From assembly GCA_949751835.1 (NCBI GenBank), contig CATKHK010000060.1, positions 186,001 to 250,000 of the forward strand: a DNA stretch of 64,000 bases, read 5' to 3'. The translations under genes and the position numbers were made by a program. A model generated the notes under the pieces. That model saw only the letters and a program-made list of their open reading frames with translations, was not told the DNA's origin and made no database searches. Each line of letters opens with the position of its first letter. Positions within the stretch are counted from its first letter, which is position 1. This document shows positions 36,801 to 46,709 of the stretch, in pieces. Source of the DNA: Blepharisma japonicum (Eukaryota > Ciliophora > Heterotrichea > Heterotrichida > Blepharismidae).

Positions 36801-37355
36801 GCTCCACAAATCTGCTGTATGGTTATAAGGCAGCTCTTGTACAAGTTCTGGAGCCATATACAGTGGAGTTCCTTTAATAGAAGTCAAAACTATTGTATTT
36901 GAGCTCATAGCTCTGGCGAATCCAAAATCGCATAGCTTCACCGTCCCATTTGCAGTAATCAAAATATTCTGTGGCTTCATATCTCTATGAATAATCCTAT
37001 TACTATGTAAATAATGAAGCGCAAGTACCAGCTGCTGAGCGATTTTTCTTACTTCATTTTCTGGCAGATTTTTATCATCTTCCAAAATTTCAAAAAGCTC
37101 CCCTTGTCCAAACTCAGTAACAACGCAAAACTCATGAGGAGTTTCAAAGGTATCGAGCATAAGGATGATATTTTCATGATGCAGCCCGCGAAGAATGTCG
37201 ATTTCTTGACGGAGATTGGATAAATCTTTTTCTGTTTTTCCACGCTTAGTAATAAATTTTAAAGCTACGATTTGACCTGAAAACTTTCTTCGGCCTTTGA
37301 AGACTTTGCCGAAAGAGCCTTCTCCGATGGGATGAAGCACGTGATAGTTGTCCAT
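33822..37355 (-). CDS. STK36: FUSED/STK36-type kinase with armadillo repeats
   Basis: 1177 residues in one frame. The kinase domain covers residues 4-254 with [37 protein letters not shown] and the conserved DLWSLG. The sequence around [19 protein letters not shown] and the DFG-to-APE loop is closest in pattern to FUSED (STK36). The rest of the protein is helical and ends in armadillo/HEAT-like repeats (about residues 950-1177; for example [38 protein letters not shown]). FUSED kinases are required for building the central pair and for orienting motile cilia in animals and protists, so a ciliary role is expected in a ciliate (family knowledge and inference). The start codon lies only 13 bases from the start of the divergent TPR gene. 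Confidence 0.9.
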   Translation of the reverse strand: MDNYHVLHPIGEGSFGKVFKGRRKFSGQIVALKFITKRGKTEKDLSNLRQEIDILRGLHHENIILMLDTFETPHEFCVVTEFGQGELFEILEDDKNLPENEVRKIAQQLVLALHYLHSNRIIHRDMKPQNILITANGTVKLCDFGFARAMSSNTIVLTSIKGTPLYMAPELVQELPYNHTADLWSLGVIIYELFVGQPPFYTNSIYTLINLIVKDPVKFPDNMNPDFKSFLKGLLNKAPQERLAWPDLLNHPFVRETGEEKLARESRTNKYLKWAGIEHPLSESAPKKQAASVSEGSDIWQRYETMASDEAGATRLRHDAQFLDRVMSLFQMNADFRTAKDRKSNIISALRAIILIVSKAKLEDPNQDILKSSALTSGLIGLIKRCIRLDQGSPAPVLTDMVSEIVRAAGLIARATFNKSLGIESNMVKGFIVLVPQLLYYPNGPGSNCNIDQAMTLLQVNTVKSVGIILNQAGLIPLRCIFVYTDIIETNTLHEICLLIKQGISQGVSSLHKSAIQAIQVIIHPSSGDVILFPWKRGGQNELVNEFNSNFHFFENLRQVVWKAFNQFDWLQCLVQIFNSDDEGNVTKLSVLRVMLQMMRISRDAVDVVLPHKGAMNLLYGLISNPDPVLASTSLQILTHMLKQIAAYKRKNLDLEVDVGYLLESFEENCLVQESYIIAMSSACLLSEILQSGSPKHVDMIMQRLSTPSSLSIIVEILTPRNNRQDEVKRIEGSGYGCLYMGFSDGIILLLQRMLAKSISNDNVREFIMALNQAAVPSLIVALINGLNAKCEISPKGLISLLTFIHDAIYEQFRVLLQTLIHEGVIKLLAAQLKESQLASIQEWPVVCGGGPSAVNLIIAQVLRIFNLPHSMQNYAKELEQFNKECAESEIIASTLNIMKFLSREHLGIAVSLLSKMIVNTDGSKPFAQQFVNAGGMNIISQYNLLAQDNPTHLLVDILSLISQLARLQRENYELIHNENIYGDLRKLIEHRESTVRSKVCNLIGNICRHSAFFYDYILEHGLIACAINCCKDPDRTTRKFACFAVGNAGFHNQKLYEHLRPCVPLLVDLLSDEEEKTRANAAGALGNLVRNSDLLCMDLIRHGALKQLLEVVRSDQAQSQSPRQVALFSIGNLCVYPQCKEEFERLNIRSVIEGYLHHKDQQVMKYATRILQKLGN

Positions 37356-37368
37356 TTAAATCTTATAA
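37356..37368. promoter_or_regulatory. 13-bp divergent start-to-start interval
   Basis: Only 13 AT-rich bases separate the ATG codons of the FUSED gene (minus) and the TPR gene (plus). Any promoter elements must overlap the coding sequence, or the transcripts must have nearly no 5' leader. Confidence 0.6.
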
Positions 37369-38575
37369 ATGTGGAGGCTACTTATAAGGAATTTTTCAAG
37401 AATTGGACCAACTCTGCCCCCTGTACCGAGGGTTGAAGAAGTAAGAGGATTAAATGAGTTTGTGAGGGCTATAGAGTATATAAATGCGAATAGGTACCAA
37501 TTGGCTGAGATCGAGCTGAATCTATGCTTAGAAATACTAAAAAATGGAGGATTATTTGCAGAGCCTGCTTATAATTTCACTTTGAAAAAGCTTGCTTTTG
37601 TGTATAAGCAGCAAAATAAAACAAAGCAATGTGAAAAAACATTGAAAGATATTGTAAAGCACTATGAATCTAAAGCAGAGACATATCCAGATTTATTATT
37701 AGCAGCTCAAGAAACATTCGCAATGTATTTGCTAGAGACCGATGTTGGAAGATGTGTTGACCTTTGTAGAGAAGTACTGGCTAACACTCCAACTGAATTT
37801 TTTAATTATCTTTTTGGAATATCCTTAGTTCTCAAAGGCGAGGATTTCATAACAGCAAAAGAACACTTGCAACCACTTGTACTTAATAGAAACCCTCAAC
37901 CTGAAGTTTTATATAATTTGGCTTATGCCCAACTAGTCCACCCTAGAAAGTTCGAAAACCCTAACAAAATGAATGATAAAGAAATCAGAGAAAACAGAAA
38001 CGCAGTCATTGAGTACGTGCAAGCAATTCCTAATTTCAAAAAAGCAATACAATACTTCGAAAACCTCAGTGACCCCTATGAGCCAAACCCTGACAACCCA
38101 GGCCTTAAAAAGAGAGAAAGTGGGCTTGTGCTCACCACCTTAGCAGAAATGGGGTGGGGAGACGGTTTGACATTAAAAGTAATTTAGATTTCAGGAAACA
38201 GCAGCATGGCTTAAATGCGCGTTGAAATTATACGAAGAAGTTGACAAGAAGAAGCTAGGAAGAGTGCTTACCTTGACAGGAAGGCTGCTAAAAGATCAAA
38301 AACAATTCCTTCACGCAGAAGGCCTGCTGAGCAATGCAATGAGCATTTTAGAAGGAGTAACAATTATATAGAGAGGAGACTGGGATGAAGCATTAGTCTG
38401 TGAAGAGTATGGAGGGCTGCTTAAAAAAATCCCCAAAAGAGAAAACGAAGGTGAACAGCTGATAGAAAAAGCCAAGCTTATTAGAAGCAAACTTCCATTC
38501 TGGGCTGAAAGGGCAACTCATATGTTTATTCCTAAATGGACCTTAGAGCTGCAGCCTTTTACTTCTTCCCTTTAG
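37369..38575 (+). CDS. TPR-like helical repeat protein
   Basis: Three exons (37369-38178, 38195-38356, 38372-38575) give 391 residues ending in TAG. Without splicing the frame would stop at 38185. The protein is built of helical pairs with TPR-like spacing (YQLAEIELNLCLEIL, KKLAFVYKQQNKTKQCEKTL, GISLVLKGEDFITAKEHLQPL). The N-terminus MWRLLIRNFSRIGP is a basic amphipathic stretch compatible with mitochondrial import, which is only a suggestion. A role as a TTC19-like assembly factor is possible but not shown. The gene is divergent from FUSED (13-base gap) and ends 35 bases before the F-BAR gene. Confidence 0.7.
38179..38194 (+). other. 16-nt intron 1 of TPR gene
   Basis: GTAATTTAGATTTCAG. It contains TAG in the reading frame and an earlier AG at position 9 that would give an implausibly short intron. 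Removing 16 nt joins the frame that continues the helical repeat. Confidence 0.8.
38357..38371 (+). other. 15-nt intron 2 of TPR gene
   Basis: GTAACAATTATATAG, codon-phase 0, contains the in-frame TAG at its 3' end. A is at position 10. Confidence 0.85.
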
Positions 38576-38610
38576 TTAATAAAACTAAATTAATAATAAA
38601 ATCAAATAAA

Positions 38611-40470
38611 ATGAGTTTCCGCGAAAATTTGCACGACCAATTCGAACTAGTTCACAACCATTGTCTACACAGGCGGAAGGGAGGAGAAGAATTCATTCAG
38701 CTACTCAAAGAAAGGGCACAGCAAGAAGAGTCATATGCAAGAGGTTTAGAACGATTGGGAAATCATCCATATTTTGTGACCAGCCAAGGCACCTTGTCTC
38801 ATGCAATCTCAGCAATGAAAAATGATAACCTAAATAAGGCAATGCAAGCCAAAATATTAGCAGAAAGCATTACCAATGACTTGGTCGAACCTTTTAAAGA
38901 ACTTTTAAAAAACCAAGGAAATACACTTAAAAAAGCAAGCGCAGAAGGGAAAAAGCTAGAAAAAGATAAAGCAATGCTAAAGGAAAGAGTCGAAAAATCG
39001 AAAGGAAGGTATGTCAGAGCTTGCATGGAATGTGAGCAGCTCACAATTTTGCTTGAGCAGCCAATTCCTCAAGTGAAAAGGGAAAAACTAGTACAAAGAT
39101 TGATTCTTAGCAAGAAAGAAGTAGAAGATAGCATGAAGCAGAACATTGAATCCGTCAATGCTTATAATTCGTATCAAACCAGGTACTGTGATATGATGGC
39201 TATGATTCTTGAAATTTATCAAAAGCAAGAAGAGCAGAGGCTGGAAGCTATGAAGGATTCTCTAAGGAAACTGGTAGTTTATGAAACTAGCTGCTTAAGA
39301 AACCTGCAGTATGACATTGATAACTTGGCCCATTCAATGGAAAGTGTTAACATCCAAGCTGATATCAACCAGTTCATCGACGAAAACACCTCAAATAACC
39401 CCAAAATGATCTTATTAGAATTTGAGCCTTACCAAGGATCTCATCCATCATTTAAAGAAGTAAAGCATAACGCACCAATTGTGACGATCCCACATAGTAT
39501 TACTACCAATGACTCCCAAGCTTTAAATGCTTTGCAAGACGTATACAAATCTGAAATCAGCAATATTTTACAGAAAACTTGAAATGGAGAAAATCTTTCA
39601 CCTGAAGAGTTTCATCAATTTAGAAATATAATAAAAGACCCTTCAGCAAGACAATGCTTTACTTCTGTTCTCAGCCAGAAAAAGACTCAAGGAGATGTCT
39701 CTCTCAGCGAAAAAAGTTTTGAACAAATGGGTGAGCTTCTACTTGTAGTCCTAAACGAATGTGCCTTAACAACAGATATAAGAACTTCCAGAAACCTTAT
39801 CCAGCTATCACAAGTTTTCCGCAAAACCCAAGCTGCTCCAAACACCCCAGTTGACTATTTGCAAAATCTCATTATTTCTCATTCTATATGGGCAAGTATG
39901 GAGTTCTGGGAAGGAATTATTCAGTCTGCAATAGATGAAGATATACAGAGTCATGAAGTTTATGGTCTTCATGAAAACGAAACTCAGGAATCAATTGAAA
40001 ACAGGATTAAGAATATTGTATTCTGCCAGCTTGGGGTGTTTGGAAATACTATGCTAACTTTTCAGGTAGACACTATGTATGCAGCAGAGTTGGTCTCGAA
40101 ATATGCTTGCAAGTATCAGCTGAGCTCAGAAGATATGGACACCTTAATGGCAACAATTGATAAGAAATTTTCTGCAAAGACAGATAAAGAAGAAGAGGTT
40201 GTCCAGGAGGTCCAGAGGGGTGTGCCAAAATGGCTACATGAACTGGAAGGGGCTACTGCTACTATGAATAGGAGGGTTAAGAAAGATAGTAAAGTAAATG
40301 AAGAAAACAAAGTAGAAGAACATGAAAACCCTGAAGAGACGTATAAACAAGCGGAAAATCCTGAAGATACAAATAAAACTGAGGAAGAAAAAGAAAGCGA
40401 TTCATTAGAAATTGTTAGGGAGGAGGTAAGCAAAGAGGAGACAGAAAAAGAGGTAGAACAAGAGCAATAA
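38611..40470 (+). CDS. F-BAR protein with SBF2-like C-terminal domain
   Basis: 619 residues with UGA as Trp. An upstream ATG (38536) is in frame but overlaps the previous gene, so the start MSFRENL at 38611 is chosen; it matches the opening of FCH/F-BAR domains (FRENLHDQFELVHNHCLHRRKGGEEFIQLLKERAQ-type sequence within residues 1-60). Residues 1-270 form the helical F-BAR region. Residues about 330-520 (LLLVVLNECALTTDIRTSR, LQNLIISHSIWASMEFWEG) resemble the SBF2 domain of KIAA0513 and the myotubularin-related SBF1/2 proteins. The C-terminal 80 residues are almost all Glu, Lys and Asp. F-BAR proteins shape membranes and link them to actin. The combination with an SBF2-like domain is not one I recall from other organisms. 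Confidence 0.75.
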
Positions 40471-40542
40471 TTAATTTCATTAAATATCGAAGAAATTTGT
40501 ATGAATTATTATTAATTAGAGATGGAAAATAGATAATAAAAA
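40471..40542. other. Spacer containing tRNA terminator
   Basis: Short AT-rich spacer. It holds a run of five A at 40538-40542, which on the minus strand is the TTTTT stop signal of RNA polymerase III directly after the tRNA. Confidence 0.6.
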
Positions 40543-40629
40543 CGCTCAGAAGGGCGAATCGAACGCCTGAGGCGCTAGCCTCCCTAGGATTTGAAGTCCT
40601 AGCCAGGCACCAGCCCAGATCATCCAAGC
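40543..40629 (-). tRNA. tRNA-Sec: Selenocysteine tRNA, anticodon TCA
   Basis: On the minus strand an 87-nt sequence folds as a eukaryotic tRNA-Sec. It has a 9-position acceptor stem (GCTTGGATG with CTTCTGAGC, one T-T mismatch at position 8 as in the vertebrate tRNA), a 6-bp D stem closed by a TGGT loop, an anticodon stem CTAGGA/TCCTAG with loop CTTCAAA (anticodon TCA), a long variable arm GAGGC-TAGC-GCCTC, a 4-bp T stem with loop TTCGATT, and discriminator G. The 9/4 arrangement, the 4-base D loop, the CTAGCG variable-arm segment and the total of 87 nt match known tRNA-Sec and distinguish it from tRNA-Ser and tRNA-Trp. No intron. TTTTT follows directly. All stems are intact, so it does not look like a pseudogene. 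Confidence 0.92.
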
Positions 40630-40650
40630 ACTATTTTAAGTCGTTCAGCA

Positions 40651-40661
40651 TGATATATACA
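40651..40661 (-). promoter_or_regulatory. TATA-like element upstream of tRNA-Sec
   Basis: On the minus strand GTATATATCA lies about 22-32 bases upstream of the first tRNA base. Animal tRNA-Sec genes have an upstream TATA box near -30; the position here agrees. The spacer is AT-rich, so chance occurrence is possible. Confidence 0.4.
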
Positions 40662-40975
40662 TTGAATTTTCTAATTCAAGATAATAAATATATCTAATAC
40701 ATACCGTAAGGGATATAGTTTCATAATTGTATTGCCTTATATAAAAAGCTAAAAAATATTGCCTTGCTTTAATACTACATATAAATTACCACACAAAATG
40801 AGGCTATAAACTGAATAAATATAATTAATCAACTATATTTCCTACGAAAATTTTTAGTGATTTATTTCTTAATCTTCACTTTTTATTTTATTGTTTCTAA
40901 ACCTCTACTTGAGTTCCATTGGTTAAAACCTTTAGCCAAAACTCTTATATACCAAGAGATTATATAGAATGTAAA
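40662..40975. other. Spacer upstream of atypical kinase gene
   Basis: About 310 AT-rich bases. It should hold the promoter of the plus-strand kinase gene and any upstream element of the tRNA. The frame of the kinase is open for some codons before its ATG but without another ATG. Confidence 0.4.
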
Positions 40976-42739
40976 ATGGTTGAAACAGAACCAAATTCGA
41001 TGATAAAAGTTATGCATGATGAACTACTGCCATTAGTTATTTCCTACATCCGCCAGAAAACATATCCTTTTCTAATTGAAGATTTATCTAAACTTGTTTC
41101 ATACTCATCTTTGACGTGTGGAGAAATTGAATCTATTTGATTAAAAATATCAGATTCACAGCTTCCTACAGAAACCATAGAAAAACTCAGCATAATGAGC
41201 AGCTGTGCCTTTTTGATTAAGGCATCTTGTGAATGTGATTTTACCATTGAAATTGCTAAAAAGTGCTTTACTACTCTCCAGACTCTAAAGAAACAAAATT
41301 TCAAAATCGAAGACATTTCTGAAGATATTTCAAACCAATTTATTCCTTGCATTTTAAGTTCAGAAAGCTTTCAAGAGCTCTCTGAATGAATAATATTTAT
41401 AAAACAGTATTCAATGAATTTCACTGATTGCAGACTTGCTAAATCCGCTTTAGAATTCAAGTTTAAAGCTTTATCATGAACTCAGCTCTCTTCTACAGAT
41501 TTTAACTCTATTATAACTCTTCTCTCTGAAATCAATAAAACCTCGCCTGAGCACTGAGATCTTCAAGACCTTGGCCAAATTCTCACTATTCTTGCACTTG
41601 ATCTAATTGAAAATAATCTTAACAGCACTGACCAACTTATAAATTCTCAAATATCTAAATGCCTTAGATATCTCCAATGATTTGACTACCTAGAAGAGTC
41701 TTTAAAAGAAAAAATCAATGAATTTATCCAAATAAAGGGGACAGAAAGCTCTACGTCAACTGCTATTAATTTAACAGACAATGACGAAAATGAAAACCAA
41801 GGCAAATTTTCTGACGAAGAAATCAAAGCATTTGGGATTGCCATTAAATGAGGAGAAGAGCTAATCAGACAAGATAATGATTGAATCTACTTTTTACGGA
41901 AAGGAGACAACAACTCAATAGCTGTTTTGAAAGCTACTTTGTGATTGAATGACAATGAATCTAGAATCGTCGCAGTAAAATATTATAAATCGACTGATAG
42001 AAAATGGCTACTTAATTATCGTACAGAAATTGAGATATTGAAGAAACTTAGCGACACAGAGCATAAGGCTTTTCTGCAGCTTTATGGATCATTTGTAGAC
42101 ACAGTGATAGAAAATGAAAGAGAATATCACAGATTAAATATAATCATGGACTATTGTCAAAAAACTCTTATGAATGACATTGATATAAGGAAAAAAGAAA
42201 ATAGGCCTTATACTCAAATTGAGCTATGAGATGCTATCAAGCAGCTAATTGAAGGCTTTGCAGTACTATCAACTATGAAAATCTATCATCAAGATATCAA
42301 GCCACACAACATTTTAATTTCGGACGACGTATATAAGATCTCTGATTTCAATGTAAGCAAAACCACGAATGGTATAACAACAATAACAAAAGAGGCAACG
42401 ATACAAGGAACGTCTGGCTACTTCTCTCCTGAGCTCCAAAAAGCATTTAACAACTATAAGACAAAAAATGGGCCAAGTAGAGTTAATTTCAATCCTGGAA
42501 AGTCTGATGTTTTTTCTTTAGGCTTAACAATTTTACAGATGGCAAGCTTAAAAAGTGTAATTGATCTAAATTTGCCTGAAAACCAAAGCGATTTGATCAA
42601 TAGAATAGAAAATCTGCCTTATGATGGCAAAGTAAAGGATATTTTAAGAAGGATGATGATTTTTGACTACCACCAAAGGCCGAGCTTTATACAGTTGGCA
42701 TCTCTGATAACTGAAGAAAACACAGTCCGCTGCGAATAA
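40976..42739 (+). CDS. Atypical protein kinase with N-terminal helical domain
   Basis: 587 residues from ATG 40976 to TAA, with UGA as Trp. Residues 1-290 are helical and unrecognised. The kinase domain covers about residues 305-580: the Lys of VAVKYYK is present, the catalytic loop reads YHQDIKPHNILI (HQD in place of HRD, with Asp, Lys and Asn kept), the metal-binding motif is SDFNVSK (Asn in place of Gly), the activation segment ends GYFSPELQ (SPE in place of APE), and SDVFSLG keeps the conserved Asp. No Gly-rich loop is visible in the expected place. Catalysis remains possible because the core Lys, Asp and Asn are kept. The gene ends 49 bases before the WD40 gene on the same strand. Confidence 0.75.
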
Positions 42740-42788
42740 TTGTAGCTTAGCATCAATTTATGCATAATAATTTTAATTTTGTGATAAA

Positions 42789-43895
42789 ATGGACATGAAT
42801 ATGGAAGAGCACATGGAAAAATCCTCTGAAGAGGTCGGATCTGAAGACAGTGACACATTACCCAGGATATTCCCCATTTCAGAGCTTGAAGCCCATACAG
42901 ATTCAGTGTGCTCTGTCCATTTTCATCCCACCAATCCTGAAGTTTTTGTTACAGGTGGAGTGGATGATAAGGCCTTCTTTTTTCATAATGATGACTATAC
43001 AGAATTAGCCTTCCACACAGACACAATAGTCCAAGCAAGATTTTCCAATGATGGGGAATATCTTGCCCTTGCAAGCATGGATTCTAAAGTCTCTATATGG
43101 CAGATTTCAAGCCTAGATGAGCCTATAGCAACCCTTGAAGGTCCATCAGACGAAATCTTGAATATTGAGTGGCATCCTAAAGGACCTGTTATTGCTGTAG
43201 CCAGTGGAGATCAGTCTATATGAGTCTGGCATATAAGGAAAAATACACCTTTAGCTGTTTTATATGGACACCCTATCAATATATGTAAGATTTCACCTAA
43301 TGGGAGATATCTTTATTCAGGTGGAAAAGATGGGTCTGTAAAGGTCTGGGACATGAAAGAAGAAAACTACTCTGAAAGACCTAGTGAGTGCACATTTTCA
43401 GGAAGGGATTTTCATCAAGAAGAAATAGTGTCAATAATAATGTATCAAGATAACAATGTTATATTATCTGGAGGCAGAGATGGCACTGTCTGCCTGGCAA
43501 ACAGAGCTGGAAATAGAATTTTGACAAAAATAGAAGCATTTGAAGACTCTGTAGAGACAGTAGATTTTTGTAAAGAAATGCGTCTATTTTTGGCTGGGAG
43601 TATGACTGGAGAAATCAAGATTTATGAGCTAGAAAATCTTCAGTGCAGAGTTACAATTAGCATGGGAAGCGGAATAGTCAAAGCAATCTGGATTGGGATT
43701 GAAGTTGTAGCTTCAACTGTGGAAGGGAAATTGAAGTGCTATGATGGAAGAAATGGAAATGGGCTGAGAAAATGGATCGGACATGAAGAAACAATATTAG
43801 ATTTCGATGTAAAGCATGACAAAATCATAAGTGGAAGCGATGACCAGAGGATTTTGATACATCCTTATCAATTCATTCCACAACAAATTTCTTAA
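42789..43895 (+). CDS. AAMP: AAMP/Sqt1-like WD40 protein
   Basis: 368 residues with UGA as Trp. An acidic N-terminus (residues 1-30) is followed by seven or eight WD40-type repeats, starting with AHTDSVCSVHFHP and GGVDDKAFFF, which match the first repeat of AAMP, and continuing with SGGKDGSVKVWDM, SGGRDGTVCLAN and SGSDDQRILIHP. The yeast member, Sqt1, is a dedicated chaperone of ribosomal protein uL16, whose gene is also in this window (60467-61105). Length is close to the family's usual 430 minus the long acidic leader. A general WD40 protein is the alternative. Confidence 0.7.
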
Positions 43896-44073
43896 ATTTT
43901 TTACAAATAAATTTGATTAATTTAAGCAGAATTAATTAAGAAACTTTTGATTTAAATGCACTTTTGTTAGTTTAAAATACTTAAACTCTCGCTATAGCCT
44001 ATCAATTTTTAGTTTCCCATCTAACCCAATGCATATGATTAGTTATAAGTCAGATTGTAAAGAAGATTATAGC
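43896..44073. other. Convergent spacer
   Basis: AT-rich spacer between two 3' ends; nothing identified. Confidence 0.4.
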
Positions 44074-44322
44074 TTACTTAGCGAAAGTCAAGAGTCCTTT
44101 CTCTTTGAAAAGTCTGTTAAGGCATCCATCAGCAAATCCTTGTCGTCTGACTCTCCCTGAGATGCAAAAAGTTTGGTTTGTCTTGAGTGCAACTCCGTCT
44201 TCGTTTACATCAGCTATATTTAACTGAACGCTTGAATAATCACTAGGTCCGACAAGTCTGTTGGTTGCAGAGCACTTTCTTGGGATGTAAAGATCAACTA
44301 TCTTTTTGTCCTCGTTCTGCAT
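44074..44322 (-). CDS. RPS21: 40S ribosomal protein eS21
   Basis: 82 residues, the normal length. It has the family start MQNEDKKIVDLYIPRKCSAT, the block RLVGPSDYSSVQLNIADV, and the C-terminal RRQGFADGCLNRL. eS21 is a component of the small ribosomal subunit near uS2. It is a single-exon gene on the minus strand between two plus-strand genes. Confidence 0.95.
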   Translation of the reverse strand: MQNEDKKIVDLYIPRKCSATNRLVGPSDYSSVQLNIADVNEDGVALKTNQTFCISGRVRRQGFADGCLNRLFKEKGLLTFAK

Positions 44323-44612
44323 ATTTATGGTTAATTATGGACTCATTCCATTTGCCTAATGCAAACTTAATTTCATTTCTCAGAATCGCTACCTTTTTAA
44401 GCTTACATTTACTCTTAGCTGAAATTTATGGATAAAGAATCCTTTCGACTGCTTTTTGCTTTTTTTTAATAATTAAAAAGAACATGAGGCTATTTGTTTT
44501 TGTTAAATTTTTAATTGGACTAAGAGCACTTATAATAGATAAATCAATTCATTTTTAAATTAAAAGAAGCCTTATAAAAGTTTAATTATAATTGTCATTG
44601 TTAGAAATCAAA
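44323..44612. other. Divergent spacer
   Basis: 290 AT-rich bases between eS21 and the TRIM-kelch gene; should hold both promoters. No distinct element is seen. Confidence 0.4.
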
Positions 44613-46709
44613 ATGGACTGCCCAAGATGTATCAATCCTTTCGGCGAAACTCACAAAACGCCTCGCATCCTTCCTAAATGTGGCCATTCATATTGTTCTG
44701 ATTGTATAGCAGAGCTATGGTGTGATTCCAAAGTGACCTGCCCATTATGTGGAAAATTGAATAATTCTGATTCTCCAGAAGATTTTCCAATAAATCAAGC
44801 TTTGCTTCAAATTGCAATTTCCAGTTCACAGCTTTGTTCAGACCACAGCCGACCATTTGAAGCCTTCTGTAAAGATGATCGCAAACTTATGTGTGTGCGC
44901 TGTCTTCTAGAACCCCATCACAGAGTTCATGAAGTCGCCAGTATTTTAGAAGAAGCTCAAAATGAGCGTGAGCGCCTATCAAAAATCTCTGAAACAGTCA
45001 AAATTATTGAAGAAAATATTTCAAAAAATGAAAAAGAGCTCAAAGATACTGAATTTTTAATTAATTCAGAGTGTGAAAGACTATTAAAAGATTATAAAGA
45101 TTTGTATGATATGGTAAGAGGAGAAATTAATAAAAGAGAAACTGAGACTATAACACAAATTAAAAATATTTTGAATAAAGAGCAAGGATTAATTGAAGAA
45201 AAGCAGTTTGAGTATAAAAAGCAAGTATATTTATTACAGACTTTAAAGCAGGAAATAGAAAAAGTTCAGACAGAGAAGGATTTAGAGTTGCTTTCTAAGG
45301 TAACTGAAAGAGAAGCTGTCATTAAAAGTGCGTTCTGTGAGGTAAACGCTATGACAAAAAATAAACCTTATTCTGAGTATTCAAAAGACAACGAAAAACA
45401 AATTTTAGGGAAAATTATATGCGATGTTTTGGAGTTTTCTGAAAAAGAAACAAATTATCAAACGATAATTAAACCCAAAAGTGAAGTTACTGACAATGAC
45501 TCAACAATAACCAAAACTGCACAAATAATAAAATCATACGTATATCCTTTCAACACAGAACAGAAGTTTAAATCTAAAGCCCAAGCCCAAACAATGAGAA
45601 TTACAACACAATCAAGATTTATCAGAGATAAATCTCCTGTTACTATAAGAAGCTCTATGGACACAAAAAGTGGATGAAACACAAGAAGGGATTTAAACAG
45701 AATTTCGTTGGATTTTTCCCCTGAAAATTTCCCAGTCGAGCCATTTTCAGCGAAAAATCTATTTGAAGATGATCTGTCTTCAGTCCACTCCTTGGATTTA
45801 GCTTCATTTTGCAAGCTCCCTAAATCAATAATTTATAACATTGGCGGATTTTCTGAGTCAACAGCTTCAAAAGTAGAATTGTTTGACTCAGCCAATAACA
45901 TATGAAGAGAAATAGGAGACTATCATTCAGCGCGCACCCAATTTGCAGCAGTTCAGTACCAAAACAGAATTATTGCCCTTGGCGGTAAAATTGTGATTTT
46001 TATGTAGAAAAGTAAGCCAGTTGACACATGTGAAGAATTTGACAGAGGAGAAATTTTGTGAAGGGCCAGTGATATTTTTTTGACCGGAGCCAGAAGCGGC
46101 TTTGGGGCAACTGTAATTTCAAGTAAAAATTATTTAGATGACCTTTATGTTATTGGTGGAAGTGACGGGGTGCCTATAAAAACAGCTGAAATGTTTAGTG
46201 GAGATCGATGAATAACAGTAAATTCTTTGAAATTAAGGAGAGATGAGCTTTCTGTGTCATTAGGGCCTGATAATAACATATATGCGATAGGCGGATATGG
46301 AGGCCCAGATATGACTTCACAGTCGTCTGCTGAAAGATTTAGCATAAAAGAAGGAATTTGAAGCTTTTTACCACATATGAAAGAAGCTAGAAGAGCACTG
46401 GCGTCAGTGACCTTGCCAGATGGGGTTTATGTGTTTGGAGGGTTTGATGGATTGAGGTACTTAAATACAATGGAAAAGTTTGATATAAGAGCTGGGAAAT
46501 GGATGCAGCTGGCTCCTATGAATACAGCAAGATGCAGCTTGAGTGGAGTTGCTAGTAGTGATTGCCAGTATATATATGCAATAGGAGGGTTTAATGGTAT
46601 TGGCATAAGGTCTGTAGAAAGGTATTCTGTTGTGGAAAATAGCTGACAGGAAATGTCTTTATTATCCTATCCTAGATTTTCTCATTGTTCTTTGATGTTT
46701 AATGAGTAA
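44613..46709 (+). CDS. RING / B-box / coiled-coil / kelch (TRIM-like) protein
   Basis: ATG 44613 to TAA 46707-46709, UGA as Trp, one 15-nt intron (45993-46007); 693 residues. The N-terminus is a RING finger (CPRC...CGHSYCSDC...CPLC), followed by a B-box (CSDHSRPFEAFC...CVRC...HHRVHEV), a coiled coil of about 130 residues, a linker, and six kelch repeats (IGGFSESTAS, LGGKIKSKPV, IGGSDGVPIK, IGGYGGPDMT, FGGFDGLRYL, IGGFNGIGIR), enough for one closed six-bladed propeller. This is a TRIM-like E3 ubiquitin ligase with a kelch substrate-binding domain. Ciliates have expanded such genes, so a specific substrate cannot be named. Confidence 0.85.
45993..46007 (+). other. 15-nt intron of TRIM-kelch gene
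   Basis: GTGATTTTTATGTAG carries the only in-frame TAG in the kelch region. Removing it joins two halves of one kelch repeat. It has GTG in place of the usual GTA. Confidence 0.8.

Noticed and set aside
38536-38610. Upstream ATG giving a 25-residue extension of the F-BAR protein
   Set aside because: It overlaps the last exon of the TPR gene, whose TAG is at 38573-38575, and F-BAR similarity starts at the second Met.
45985-46007. 23-nt alternative intron in the TRIM-kelch gene
   Set aside because: It would shift the reading frame and lose the kelch repeats; the 15-nt choice keeps the frame.
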